64,000 nt of DNA from Prolixibacteraceae bacterium (GCA_030602265.1 JAUWAB010000007.1:44795-108794); one strand, 5' to 3'. Counted from the first letter of the stretch, positions 10,661 through 21,183 are shown. The notes: generated from the sequence alone by a model not told the origin. Numbers and translations are program-made.

Positions 10661-10692
10661 AAATGCCATCTTTTCTGATGGCATTTTTTTTT
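10661..10692. terminator. bidirectional Rho-independent terminator
   Basis: AAATGCCATC TTTTCT GATGGCATTT TTTTTT; also abuts the stop codon of the minus-strand dehydrogenase. Confidence 0.85.
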
Positions 10693-11968
10693 ATTCTATT
10701 CCGGGAGCATGCTCAAGCAGAAACTCCTCTGCCTCAACAGACCACAATCCCCTGGTCTTATCAGTTATTCGCGCCAGTTCGGCGTAAAAGGGATCACTTG
10801 CACCCAATTGTGCAAAATCGCTGATCGCAGTTAGGGGAAGGTCTTTGTGCGTATAAATCAATTTTTTACCTCCCTGAATTTCCGGCAGCTTCAGTGTGGT
10901 TTCGATAACGGCATTCAAACCTCCGATATGGGTTATCAGTCCGGCCGGATCCAAACCCTTTGACATACAGTCCAGTGCTTCCACCAAATCGTCGTTATTG
11001 CCGCCTGAAGTTCCCACGATATGGGTAGAGGCATAGTGTACGTTATAGAAATTCATTTTAGCCGAGAATTTTGGATCTGACGGGCCGGCAAAGAAGTTGA
11101 GACATCCGTCGGGGGCTAATATGGCATCCCCCTGTTCGATTACCGAAGGTACCGGGGCAAAAACAAATACATCATGGTACCCTTCGCCTCCTGATATACT
11201 CTTCAGTAGACCGACCGGATCTGAAACATTTCCGGTATTCATATAGACCAGTTCAATTCCGTTTTCTTTGGCCCAACCGACCGGGAAGATGGTTGCTGCC
11301 CTGTCGAGTCGGCTTTGGTCAATATCCGTAATCACCAAAAGAGAAGGTTTGCGGTCGCGGCGGTTAATCACATAATTAATGGCAGCCAGACCCATCGGCC
11401 CCACTCCGGCAAGTATAGCCATCTTTCCGCCCTGTACGATTTCCATTTCGTGAACATATGAACCCGGCCGGGTATGATAGTTGGCATGCATCGCGCCGAT
11501 GACACAGGAGAGCGGTTCAGCCAGCGATGCCGGATAATACCCTTGTCCGTCGTATGGCAGCAGACAATCCTGAACCAGCACATCCTTCGGGATAATTACA
11601 TAGGTGGCATTACCGCCAATATAGGGGTAGCTGTATCCGGGAGCACTCAATATCCCTACAGGTCCTTCAGGATAATAGATCGCAGGCTGAATGGAATACT
11701 TCTGTCCCGGATGGAACTTATGCTTCCAGTTTGCGCCGACTTCAATAATCTCACCGCTGAACTCATGGCCGATAATCACCGGATTATTATGCACATCGTC
11801 AGGAATTCTTTTATGGTCCGGCCCCTGATGCGCGGCTTTGTATGAAGACATACAAATACTGTCTGAGACCACCTTCGCCAGGATCTCGTCATCTGTGATC
11901 GCCGGAAGCTCAAAGGATTCGAGTCGCAGGTCATTCCTGCCATATAATCTGATTGCTGTTGTTCTCAT
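10691..11968 (-). CDS. zinc-dependent alcohol dehydrogenase family protein, SorE (L-sorbose-1-phosphate reductase)-like
   Basis: 425 aa MDR/Zn-ADH: VIIGHEFSGEIIEVG, GVGPMGLAAINYV Rossmann motif; overall resemblance to SorE. Confidence 0.8.
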   Translation of the reverse strand: MRTTAIRLYGRNDLRLESFELPAITDDEILAKVVSDSICMSSYKAAHQGPDHKRIPDDVHNNPVIIGHEFSGEIIEVGANWKHKFHPGQKYSIQPAIYYPEGPVGILSAPGYSYPYIGGNATYVIIPKDVLVQDCLLPYDGQGYYPASLAEPLSCVIGAMHANYHTRPGSYVHEMEIVQGGKMAILAGVGPMGLAAINYVINRRDRKPSLLVITDIDQSRLDRAATIFPVGWAKENGIELVYMNTGNVSDPVGLLKSISGGEGYHDVFVFAPVPSVIEQGDAILAPDGCLNFFAGPSDPKFSAKMNFYNVHYASTHIVGTSGGNNDDLVEALDCMSKGLDPAGLITHIGGLNAVIETTLKLPEIQGGKKLIYTHKDLPLTAISDFAQLGASDPFYAELARITDKTRGLWSVEAEEFLLEHAPGIE

Positions 11969-12035
11969 GTTATTAAAGATTTAAATTCTGATCAACCGGT
12001 TATTGCCGGCATAAAACTGCCTTGGTTATATGATG

Positions 12036-14009
12036 CTAACTCAGCATTTCCTGTCCCCCGGTCACAGGAACTGCCTGTCCGGTCTCATACTCCTGCTCCG
12101 TCACATAAAGGATAGCCTTCACCACATCGGCCGGTGTGCAACCTCTTCCTGCCGGAACCTGCATTTCATAATGCCGTTTTACGTCTTCAACGGTCCTGGC
12201 TCCTGGTATCTTTCCAGCCTTCAGGTATTGAATAAACAAACCGTTTTCAGGATCTGACCATAATGGTCCGTCGAAATAATTTCCGGGGCATATGGAATTT
12301 ACCTTGATCCTGTAAGGCATCAGTTCAAGTGCAAAGGATTGTGTGAGCCCGATTCCCCCGAACTTGCCACCAGCATAGGCAAAGTTTTTATTGCTCCCCT
12401 TAAGTCCCGATTTGGAATTGATCTGGATGATATCCATAAAATGGTCCGGATGGAATCTGTTCTGAATTTTCATCACTGCGGAAGCATATTTGGCACAGTG
12501 AAAATATCCGGTATAATTCACCCGGGTCATCAACCCGAAGGTCTCCGGGGTCATCTCATCCAGTCCGCCAGCCTTCAGTATCCCTGCATTGGAGATCATC
12601 ACATCCAGCCCGCCGAAAAAGAGAACGCTGTCCCTGACCATAAGGTTCACAGAACCGGCATCGGCAACATTGACAGGGACAAAGAGCGCCTTGTTCATTT
12701 TCCCCAATCCATTGAGCCGACCGGCAAAAGCCCTGCCCTTCTCCTCGTTCAGGTCGGCAATGACAATCGAGGCCCCCTCTCCATAAAGCATTTCAGCGAT
12801 ACCGGCCCCAAAACCCTGGGCAGCTCCTGTAATAACCACCACCTTGTTGTCTAACCGGCCGTACCGGACTGAACCGCGGGCAATATTCTTTCGGTAATTT
12901 TCCACTTCCCAGTTTTCGATAAAACGGATCTGGTCGGTGGTCATGGGGTGCGAACCGCCAAAATTCCTGGAAAGCACTGAGATCTGGCAGAAATCAAGGA
13001 CCAGGTCGTGCAGATAATCCAGAGCACCGGCAGAATCGTCTGCTACGATAACCCCCAGGTTCCTGATGAAGATAACCTTAGGCATTACCCCGTTACGTTC
13101 CAGGTATTCCGTTGCTTTTTGCCTGATCTCCCGGGTAATGGCATCAGTACTTCCGGTTTGTCCGACATACAGATATTCGGAAAGGCAATACACCACCTGA
13201 TCGGGAGTAAATGGCACTGAAACGGAGGCGAAGGATCCCGGATCTGCAGTTATCGACCTGATCATCGGGTTGCTGAAAAACCTTGCCAATTTAAGCCTGT
13301 CATCTGAGAGTATCATCCTGACAGCCGGGAGAATTTCGGTCATCATTTCGGGTGCCTCATCAGGAGAGAGGTCAGGCAGCTCTGCAAAGCAGGACTTAAT
13401 TCCTGAAATTATCCCGGCATAGATACCCCGGATCTCATCCACAGAATCGGCGGCAACAAATATGCCGTGGTTCTGAATAAATACCACCTGTGGATCAAGG
13501 CCTTTGCTGGCCCTGTAAGCGGCAATCTTTTCCCTGACAAAAGAAAAAAGAATAAAGCCGGGGTCGGTATAAGGAATGAAAAGGGCTTTATCGCCGAAAA
13601 GCCTGACCGTTACCTGCTCTGCTTCCCTGCTGCACATCAGGGCGTTTACCACGGTGGGATGGGTATGAACCACAAAACGGTAGCCGAACAGATTGTGCAG
13701 AGAGGTTTCTACGGAAGGACGCAGCCCCGACTCCGGATTAATCCTGCAATTCAGCAGGGCATTCTTGACCTCCTCCTCCCTTAAAACGGGGTCTTCAGAA
13801 AAATGCATTCCTGAAATGGCTTCCAGCCGACTGCGATCCATCACGCAAAAGCCGGATTCCGTTATATCTGAAAGTGCCACCCCGCTGGCTTTAATATATA
13901 ACTGACTGTCGCTTTTCCACGAGGTATTGCCTCCTCCGGCAATTACAAACTCTTTCTTTTTTCCATAAAACTGAGATATTTCAACCAGTTCGTCAATAGG
14001 CGTATGCAT
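12036..14009 (-). CDS. bifunctional class II aldolase / short-chain dehydrogenase (RhaD/YuxG-like)
   Basis: N-terminal class II aldolase (HTHPTVVNAL, QNHGIFVAADS) fused to an SDR (VVITGAAQGFGAGIAEML, YAGGKFGGIGLTQSFALEL). Confidence 0.88.
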   Translation of the reverse strand: MHTPIDELVEISQFYGKKKEFVIAGGGNTSWKSDSQLYIKASGVALSDITESGFCVMDRSRLEAISGMHFSEDPVLREEEVKNALLNCRINPESGLRPSVETSLHNLFGYRFVVHTHPTVVNALMCSREAEQVTVRLFGDKALFIPYTDPGFILFSFVREKIAAYRASKGLDPQVVFIQNHGIFVAADSVDEIRGIYAGIISGIKSCFAELPDLSPDEAPEMMTEILPAVRMILSDDRLKLARFFSNPMIRSITADPGSFASVSVPFTPDQVVYCLSEYLYVGQTGSTDAITREIRQKATEYLERNGVMPKVIFIRNLGVIVADDSAGALDYLHDLVLDFCQISVLSRNFGGSHPMTTDQIRFIENWEVENYRKNIARGSVRYGRLDNKVVVITGAAQGFGAGIAEMLYGEGASIVIADLNEEKGRAFAGRLNGLGKMNKALFVPVNVADAGSVNLMVRDSVLFFGGLDVMISNAGILKAGGLDEMTPETFGLMTRVNYTGYFHCAKYASAVMKIQNRFHPDHFMDIIQINSKSGLKGSNKNFAYAGGKFGGIGLTQSFALELMPYRIKVNSICPGNYFDGPLWSDPENGLFIQYLKAGKIPGARTVEDVKRHYEMQVPAGRGCTPADVVKAILYVTEQEYETGQAVPVTGGQEMLS

Positions 14010-14011
14010 AA

Positions 14012-15241
14012 TTATTCACGGATAAAATTTAAAACAATCTCTTTGCCCCATCCGGCCAGATCCTCCAGAATCGCTGAAGAGGGGAACTGATCTGTCGGGA
14101 ACCCGGAAAGTCCGCGGGCTGTCAGATACTGATGGGCAGCGATGATCGCCGCTCCGCGGAAGTTGATCCGCTCAAGCTCTTCTCCCATTTCTGTATTTCC
14201 ACGACAGGTTAAGGTCAGCGGATCAAGCTGAGGCGTATTGTGCTCAGAGCCAAAGGTAACGACAAAGCCTTGCTGGTCAAAGAACCTTACAAAATCCAGC
14301 AAAACGGACCGCTCATTCCGGCCAGGTATCAGCTCGATCATATAAATACCCTTACTTTTCAGGGTATCAGCCATTGACTGGTAGTCAGCCTCGAACTCAG
14401 TGAATCTTCCCTGCGGGTCATCCAGAAGAACCGGATAACATGGAATGCCACCCGCGTCGACAATCAACGAAACCACCTCGTCGAGTGAGAGAAAAGCCTT
14501 ATCATCCTCAGGCACGAATGCAGGACCACCAGATTTCAACAGGTTATTACGGATCTCATTCTCAAGCGCGGCGAAATTTGTCAGGTCAGATTTAGGCGCC
14601 TTCCCTGAAAAGATTTCAGTAAGGGCAGCAATCCGCATTTCATCTGCAGAAAACTTTTCGAAAACGGCTATTCTTACCGCGGCAGCGATATGTCTTTCCC
14701 TGAAAAGGTTTCGTGCCAGTCGTCGCTGAAGTTCAGCCGCATCGAAACGGATTCCGGTGGAGGTTTTTTCCAGAAACCGATTGAGCAGCCCGACCATGGT
14801 ATAAGTCTGCCGGTTACTTTCTGCCTGCAATGTCCGGATGCTCTCCAGACTTGATGTACTCATGGATACGGGGTAGCGCAACCCCTTGCCGCTGAGATAT
14901 ACTCTTCCAGGATTCTGAGGATCGTTGATCCTGACGCCTGAATTCTGGGCATCTTTCTGCAGAGACATAAATTCTATATTGAAGAGCGGAAATACCTTGC
15001 TGGCTTTGGCTAACGACGCGAATTCCGCATATCCGTCGGTGGTGTAAAAATCATTGATACCCAGAATGGAGAGCCCCTCTTCCCGCGCCATCTTAAAAGG
15101 CTGCTCCATGTCCTCAAATGCGCTGAATGAATAGGGAGTATGTATGTGCCCGTTAACCTTTGGCAAAAATTCTCTATCGCCTGTATTTATTAAGGATCCT
15201 TGTGATTCAGGCTTAACTGTTTCCGGATAATAATCAGTCAT
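14012..15241 (-). CDS. PHP-domain protein (putative metal-dependent phosphoesterase)
   Basis: NGHIHTPYSFSAFEDMEQPFKMAREEGLSILGINDFYTTDGY and FGSEHNTP match PHP-type metal-binding motifs. Confidence 0.75.
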   Translation of the reverse strand: MTDYYPETVKPESQGSLINTGDREFLPKVNGHIHTPYSFSAFEDMEQPFKMAREEGLSILGINDFYTTDGYAEFASLAKASKVFPLFNIEFMSLQKDAQNSGVRINDPQNPGRVYLSGKGLRYPVSMSTSSLESIRTLQAESNRQTYTMVGLLNRFLEKTSTGIRFDAAELQRRLARNLFRERHIAAAVRIAVFEKFSADEMRIAALTEIFSGKAPKSDLTNFAALENEIRNNLLKSGGPAFVPEDDKAFLSLDEVVSLIVDAGGIPCYPVLLDDPQGRFTEFEADYQSMADTLKSKGIYMIELIPGRNERSVLLDFVRFFDQQGFVVTFGSEHNTPQLDPLTLTCRGNTEMGEELERINFRGAAIIAAHQYLTARGLSGFPTDQFPSSAILEDLAGWGKEIVLNFIRE

Positions 15242-15250
15242 ATTTCTTTA

Positions 15251-15278
15251 TTTCTTAATTATGCTCCAAATTAAGAAA
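15251..15278. promoter_or_regulatory. 28-bp inverted repeat TTTCTTAATT-N8-AATTAAGAAA, candidate operator
   Basis: Perfect 10-bp arms, 8-bp spacer, starting 10 bp upstream of the PHP/aldolase/SorE-like operon start. Confidence 0.45.
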
Positions 15279-15330
15279 ATAAAAGCAATATGCCCATCCT
15301 TTGGTATCCTGAATGGAAGCCGTATTTTTT

Positions 15331-15363
15331 TTTGGAAAAAATATTTTTTATTATATATTTTTG
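15331..15363 (+). promoter_or_regulatory. Bacteroidota promoter TTTG-N21-TATTTTTG upstream of M23 peptidase
   Basis: -33 TTTG 15331-15334 and -7 TATTTTTG 15356-15363 with 21-nt spacing. Confidence 0.6.
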
Positions 15364-15428
15364 CAGTCTGAGGATTAAGGCTGAAAATCAAAATTAAATC
15401 AGCGAATTATTAACCAGATTTCAGGATA

Positions 15429-16271
15429 GTGAATTTTATTGATCTGAGGAAAACAGCATTATTTTTAACAGGCTTGTTGTTGATAGCCAGGACATTAACG
15501 GCAGCGGCATCAGTCCGGGTGGATTCGTTACACATTTATGTACTCGACGCTGAACTTTATACAGACACACTGGATATTGGCCCGGAGTTCGATGTACCCG
15601 ACGACGCTTTGTTATTCGATGAGGAGGCATTGCCATCCTTTGCCGACATGCTGGACCAGTTTGTTGTCCCCTTTAACGGTAAGGTAATCAGTAAATATGG
15701 AATGCGGCGAGGTCGGATGCATACGGGTACCGACATCAAGCTTTTATTAGGGGATACAGTGGTGGCGGCCTACCAGGGCGTTGTCACAAGGGCCCAAACC
15801 TACTACGGATATGGCAAACTTGTTGTAATCAACCACAACCATGGCATTGAGACTTATTATGCCCATCTTTCCAACATACTGGTAAGAACCGGTGATACGG
15901 TCAGTACGGGACAGATAATCGGGCTTGGGGGCAGGACCGGAAGAGCAACCGGTACGCACCTTCATTTTGAAATCCGCGAGAATGGGAAAGCCTATAACCC
16001 GGAGCTGGTTTTTGATTTTGAAAACCAATCCATCAAACAGGAGATTCAGGGGAAGGAGATGCTGGCTGAACTGGTAAAAAAACCAAGGGTAACTGAAAAA
16101 CAACATGTTATTGAAATGGGTGACACACCCTCAGAATATATAGTAAGGTCCGGAGATTCCTTATGGCTTATTGCCCGCAGGTTCCAGGTAACCGTAAATG
16201 AACTTTGCAGGCTCAACAACCTCACCACACAATCGGTATTAAGAATCGGTTCAGTTTTACGTATATACTGA
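15429..16271 (+). CDS. M23 family metallopeptidase with C-terminal LysM domain
   Basis: GRMHTGTDIKL, HNHGIETYYAHL, GTHLHFEI (M23/LytM); YIVRSGDSLWLIARRFQVTVNELCRLNNL (LysM). Confidence 0.93.
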   Translation: MNFIDLRKTALFLTGLLLIARTLTAAASVRVDSLHIYVLDAELYTDTLDIGPEFDVPDDALLFDEEALPSFADMLDQFVVPFNGKVISKYGMRRGRMHTGTDIKLLLGDTVVAAYQGVVTRAQTYYGYGKLVVINHNHGIETYYAHLSNILVRTGDTVSTGQIIGLGGRTGRATGTHLHFEIRENGKAYNPELVFDFENQSIKQEIQGKEMLAELVKKPRVTEKQHVIEMGDTPSEYIVRSGDSLWLIARRFQVTVNELCRLNNLTTQSVLRIGSVLRIY

Positions 16272-16460
16272 TCCAGGTGAATTCCTGAAGAATATTTTGT
16301 TGCCCCGGATAAACGGCATATAACCCACTGTTTTTCTCCATAAAATGAATGAGATCAGGTATCTTGAATGCCATATGAACTTTTTTACAGGAAGCACATC
16401 GCAGAAAAGCAGGATTTTATATTTTTAGGGCATTAAACCACTACCAAAAAATTGCCTGTA

Positions 16461-18281
16461 ATGAAAAAAATCAGCACATTCCTGCTTCTATTCCTTTTCA
16501 GCCTAGTTTTAATTGCACAACCTTCTGGTGGTCCCTACGGACCGACACAAAGGTACTACGAGCTGCCCATTGTTCCGGGGACCATATATTACGTTTCCCC
16601 CGGAGGAAAACCCGAATCAAAGGGATTAAGCCCTGACCAGCCCACTGTGATTGAGGCAGCGGTCGAAAAAGCCGTATCGGGCGATGCGATTGTCATGAGG
16701 GGAGGGATCTATCGGACAGGAAACCTTACCTTCAACCAGCAAATTGTCATTCAACCATACCGGGATGAGCTCCCTGTTCTGAAAGGGACCAGGATTGCAG
16801 AAATCTGGAAGAAAGCTGGCGAAAACCTTTGGGTAACCAGCTGGTCTGCCCTATTCCCCGGAAAACCGGAGAGTTGGTGGAGGCAGGGCCGAGAAGAGCG
16901 TTTCACCCCCCTGCACCGGTTTAACAACGACGCGGTATTCATAAACGGACAATACCTGCAGTCGGCCGGAAATACAGGAGAAGTTAATGAAGGCACCTTC
17001 TTTGTGGATTATGAAGCCGGAAATATATACATCGGTTCAGATCCGGATGGCAAGCTGGTGGAAATTACGGCTTTCAGGAAAGCACTTGTCAGACCGGATG
17101 CTGATGTCCGGGGTATGAAACCTTCAAAAAGGGGTCCAATAATCCGCGGACTGGAATTTACCCAGTATCCCGATACCATGGTTCACATTGGAGGAGACGT
17201 ACTGGCGATTGACCAGCACGGAAAGGATATTGTGGGAACTCGCTTCGAGGACTGTACCTTCTCCAATTGTTTCAGGATAGGCGTATTTGTGATCAGCGAC
17301 AGCCTGGTTGTCCGAAACTGTACTTTCACCCATACCAATACCGAAGGGCTTTATGTGGTGGCTTCTTCGGATATCCTGTTAGAGAAGAATATTTTCGGCA
17401 GGAACAATATTGAACGCTGGACAGGCTTTTACCCGGCAGCCGTAAAAATCTTCAATCAGTGCAAACGGGCGGAGGTCCGGGATAATCTGGTTACCGACAA
17501 TCCGGATTCACACGGAGTCTGGTACGACGTGGGCAATACCGACGGCATTTTCGTGAATAATTGGGTTAGGAATATCGGCACTCGCACCACTCCTTTCCGT
17601 CCGAATACCATCTGGCACGGCCAGAGTGGCTTCTTCTTCGAGATCTCCAAGGGAGTGGTCTGTGCAGGAAATGTTTTTGAGGAATGCGACAATGGGATCC
17701 TGATTCTGAACAGCTCCAACGCAAAAGTATACCAGAATACCTTTATCAACAGCCAGGCAGTTTTTGGACGTGATGAGCGAAGTGCCCAGGGTGACCATTT
17801 CGGGTGGCATCCAAGAACCGGTCCCGATGTTGACGAGCGTGTAGGGCATGAATTTGTGAATAACCTTTGTTACGGGAATGGGTCTTTTCAGCGTCCGTTA
17901 CTGCACATCTGGCAACCCAATTCGCTCTGCCAGAAACTTACTGAGCCTGCATTAAAGAAATTGGACAACAACGCCTTTGTCAACACATCAGATCCGGGAC
18001 CTGTCATTATGTACAGTCAGGAATTGAACGGAAACTGCCAGTTACCTTTCCATACACCTGAAGAGATGAATAAGGCTACCGGCATCTATTGTCTGAAAAG
18101 CATCAGCCTTAAAAACTACCGTGGCCCGCTTTTCAAGGGGCTGCACCTGGGTAATTATGTCCCGCTGTATGAATTTCCGGGAAACGGAACAGCAACTTCA
18201 TTACCGGATTATATTAGCCGTCATAAAGTATCCACCGGACTTACAACCTATGTCGGGGCTTATGCTCCCTTATCGGAATAA
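16461..18281 (+). CDS. secreted right-handed parallel beta-helix repeat protein
   Basis: Signal peptide MKKISTFLLLFLFSLVLIAQ; repeated short beta-coil pattern (GLEFTQ..., FEDCTFSNC, VRNCTFTHT, LEKNIFGRN, AGNVFEEC). Start shifted to ATG 16461 (M4 of the track ORF). Confidence 0.82.
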   Translation: MKKISTFLLLFLFSLVLIAQPSGGPYGPTQRYYELPIVPGTIYYVSPGGKPESKGLSPDQPTVIEAAVEKAVSGDAIVMRGGIYRTGNLTFNQQIVIQPYRDELPVLKGTRIAEIWKKAGENLWVTSWSALFPGKPESWWRQGREERFTPLHRFNNDAVFINGQYLQSAGNTGEVNEGTFFVDYEAGNIYIGSDPDGKLVEITAFRKALVRPDADVRGMKPSKRGPIIRGLEFTQYPDTMVHIGGDVLAIDQHGKDIVGTRFEDCTFSNCFRIGVFVISDSLVVRNCTFTHTNTEGLYVVASSDILLEKNIFGRNNIERWTGFYPAAVKIFNQCKRAEVRDNLVTDNPDSHGVWYDVGNTDGIFVNNWVRNIGTRTTPFRPNTIWHGQSGFFFEISKGVVCAGNVFEECDNGILILNSSNAKVYQNTFINSQAVFGRDERSAQGDHFGWHPRTGPDVDERVGHEFVNNLCYGNGSFQRPLLHIWQPNSLCQKLTEPALKKLDNNAFVNTSDPGPVIMYSQELNGNCQLPFHTPEEMNKATGIYCLKSISLKNYRGPLFKGLHLGNYVPLYEFPGNGTATSLPDYISRHKVSTGLTTYVGAYAPLSE

Positions 18282-18499
18282 GTCGTTGTATTCGGCAATC
18301 GTGAAAGGGCAACGCCTTCAGGTGAAATTTCCATGATTGCAGAAATACAGACCGTTATGAAAGCACCATGATTAGCCAATCACCAGGTGGCAGGCCCGCC
18401 TGGACATAATGGCTGGATCGGATGAGCATTCAGCCAGGCCCGCATGAACTTTCGGGCAGGCTGGCCTTATTTTCAGGGCTATCCGGTTCAACCTTGTAG

Positions 18500-18615
18500 A
18501 AGGAACTCATTACTGATCAGGCAGCATTTCGACACTTCCTTAAACAAGGAACTCGTTCCTGCGCAGGAAGTTAGCCCGGCGGCACCTGGCCAAAGACACT
18601 CATTCCCGTGCAGGA
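18500..18615. repeat. degenerate tandem repeat, at least 3 copies, 46-47 bp period
   Basis: ACTCATTACTGATCAGG (18505), ACTCGTTCCTGCGCAGG (18551), ACTCATTCCCGTGCAGG (18598); spacing 46 and 47 bp. Confidence 0.45.
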
Positions 18616-18656
18616 TTGAATCCGGTAATGCGTAAGTTCCTGATCACGAAAGCGTC

Positions 18657-21125
18657 TCAGACTCCCCTTGCATTCCTGTCAAGTTGTCCGGCCTCCGAAA
18701 AATCATTCGTTACCGTATGTCCGTCGAGCGGAAGGATTCTCTGGTGGATCGCATCAATAATCCAGGAGGCCTGAGGGAAGAAATACTCTTCGAGTTCATA
18801 GGCAGGCGTTATCCAGTTGCGGGAACCGACCACAACCGGCGGAGCATCGAGATAGTCGAATGCCAGTTCGGTGATGTTGGATGCCAGATCCCGGAGAAAA
18901 GAACCCCGTGCGGAAGCATCTCCGGAGATGACTATTTTCCCGGTCTTCTTCAGTGACCCGATGACCGGCTGATAGTTAAACGGAACAAGAGAGCGCGCAT
19001 CAATCACTTCGGCCGATAATCCATATTTGTCTGCCAGGATATCCGCCGCCTCCAGTGCCCGGTAAAGGGTAGCTCCAATGGTCAGTATGGTGATATCCGA
19101 TCCTTCCCGTTTAACATCAGGCTCTCCGATAGGGATTTCATAATAACCTTCCGGTACGCCATCCTTATGAAACATCTCACCAATATCGTACACCCGCTGG
19201 CTCTCGAAGAAGATGACCGGATCGGTCCCTTGCAGGGCACTGTTCATAAGGCCTTTTGCGTCATAAGGGGTGACAGGGAAAACTACCTTAAGTCCGGGGA
19301 TATGGGCCGCCAGGGCTGTCCAGTCCTGTGAATGCTGAGCGCCATATTTGGAACCCACTGAGACACGCAGGACTACGGGCATAGTCAACACATTTCCACT
19401 CATGGCCTGCCATTTGGGCAATTGGTTGAATACTTCGTCTCCGGCCCGTCCCAGGAAATCACAATACATGATCTCCGGAATCACACGGCCCCCGCACATG
19501 GCATACCCGATGGCTGTTCCCACAATCGCCGCCTCCGAAATGGGAGAATTGAACAGCCTGTGGTATGGCAACGCTTCAGTAAGTCCGCGGTAAACGGCAA
19601 ATGCCCCGCCCCAGTCACGGTTCTCCTCTCCGTAGGCAATAAGCGTGGGATCTTTATAAAAGCGGTCAATAATTGCCTCGAAAAGGCCATCACGCAATAC
19701 ATAATTCCTGATTTTGGAGTGAGGCTTTCCGTTCTCATCATACGCATACCGCTCTTTGGTTTTCAATTGTTTCACCCGTGGATTCTCCTCCAGAGGCATG
19801 CTTACTTCAGGTTGACGGTCTTCCATACGGTCTTTCGACTGGCCCGAGAACATCATTGATCCGATAAGGTCCGGATTTTCTGTGAGGTTCATATGAGGGG
19901 AAACCTTCGGATCGATAGCCAGTTTCAACGTTTGGGTTACCAGATCAGTAATTTCATTTCTGACCTGCTCCAGTTGGCTTTCATCGGCAATACCTTCCTT
20001 TACCAGTTCCTTGCCGAACCATAAAATGGAATCGGCATTTTCCCATGCCTCCACTTCCTCTTTGGAACGGTACGACGATGCATCCGAGGGTGAATGGCCG
20101 CTGTAACGGTATGTTAGGACATCCAGCAGGACGGGGCCCCGTTTCTCTTCAATGATCTTTCTCTTGCGCCGGTAAGCATCTATAACCGCCAAAGGATTAT
20201 AACCATCAACACGCTCGGCATGCATCTGGTCTTCGTTCACTCCAGCCCCGATACGGGCAGCAATCCCGTAACCCATGGTCTCTCCGCAGGTTTGGCCTCC
20301 CATGCCGTACTGGTTATTCATGATATTGATGATCAGGGGCAGACCGCCTTTCATATCATCATCCCACAGCTCGGTAAACTGGTCCATGGTAGCGAAGGAT
20401 ATGCCTTCCCACACAGGACCGCAAGCCATTGAAGCATCCCCGATATTGGCTACCACGATGCCCTTTTTGCGGTTTACCTTTTTGAAAAGAGCGGCACCAA
20501 CGGCAATATCCCCCGATCCGCCCACAATGGCATTATTGGGGTATACGCCGAAAGGTGTGAAAAAGGCGTGCATGGAGCCGCCAAGGCCTTTGTTAAAACC
20601 GGTTTCCCTGGCAAAAATCTCAGCGAGTGTCCCATAAAGCAGGAACTTAACCGCCAGGTCCTTTAGCGTGCCAGTATGACCGGCTTTAACCGGACTGAGA
20701 GTGGCCCCGCCAAAATGGGTGTCCATAATTTTCTCCAGGGTAGTATCATCCAACTGGTGTATGGCCGACAAGCCTTTGGCAAGAATCTCACCATGGCTAC
20801 GGTGTGAGCCAAAAATAAAATCATCAACTGAAAGGGTATAGGCCATTCCGACAGCCGCAGCCTCCTGCCCGATAGACAGGTGGGCGGGCCCGGGGTGGTT
20901 ATAGGGTATGCCCTGATATTCGCCTCTGATCTTAATCAGGTTGAGCATTGTCTCAAACTCCCTGATTACCACCATATCGCGATATATTCTCAACAGATCC
21001 TGGTTGCTGAAGTTTGCCCGTTCATCGGCAATACTTCTTGCATACTGGTTAACTGGAACAGGCTTAAACTCAATGAAACCGGCCTTTCTAACCTCTTCCG
21101 GATTTATAAACTGACTCTTAGGCAT
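18657..21125 (-). CDS. 2-oxoacid dehydrogenase E1, fused alpha-beta subunits (thiamine diphosphate-dependent)
   Basis: 822 aa; alpha part ([26 protein letters not shown]...[10 protein letters not shown]), beta part ([49 protein letters not shown]). Confidence 0.9.
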   Translation of the reverse strand: MPKSQFINPEEVRKAGFIEFKPVPVNQYARSIADERANFSNQDLLRIYRDMVVIREFETMLNLIKIRGEYQGIPYNHPGPAHLSIGQEAAAVGMAYTLSVDDFIFGSHRSHGEILAKGLSAIHQLDDTTLEKIMDTHFGGATLSPVKAGHTGTLKDLAVKFLLYGTLAEIFARETGFNKGLGGSMHAFFTPFGVYPNNAIVGGSGDIAVGAALFKKVNRKKGIVVANIGDASMACGPVWEGISFATMDQFTELWDDDMKGGLPLIINIMNNQYGMGGQTCGETMGYGIAARIGAGVNEDQMHAERVDGYNPLAVIDAYRRKRKIIEEKRGPVLLDVLTYRYSGHSPSDASSYRSKEEVEAWENADSILWFGKELVKEGIADESQLEQVRNEITDLVTQTLKLAIDPKVSPHMNLTENPDLIGSMMFSGQSKDRMEDRQPEVSMPLEENPRVKQLKTKERYAYDENGKPHSKIRNYVLRDGLFEAIIDRFYKDPTLIAYGEENRDWGGAFAVYRGLTEALPYHRLFNSPISEAAIVGTAIGYAMCGGRVIPEIMYCDFLGRAGDEVFNQLPKWQAMSGNVLTMPVVLRVSVGSKYGAQHSQDWTALAAHIPGLKVVFPVTPYDAKGLMNSALQGTDPVIFFESQRVYDIGEMFHKDGVPEGYYEIPIGEPDVKREGSDITILTIGATLYRALEAADILADKYGLSAEVIDARSLVPFNYQPVIGSLKKTGKIVISGDASARGSFLRDLASNITELAFDYLDAPPVVVGSRNWITPAYELEEYFFPQASWIIDAIHQRILPLDGHTVTNDFSEAGQLDRNARGV

Positions 21126-21183
21126 ATATTTCTTTTTTTCTGATTACGCTTAATACAACTATGAAACATTCCTGCTGCATCAT

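Noticed and set aside
10557-10787. 76-aa plus-strand ORF
   Set aside because: Runs through a strong terminator into the antisense of the SorE-like gene.
18500-18615. Possible mini-CRISPR array (three repeats, regular spacing)
   Set aside because: Repeats are highly degenerate, the period is only 46-47 bp, there are few copies, and no cas genes are present.
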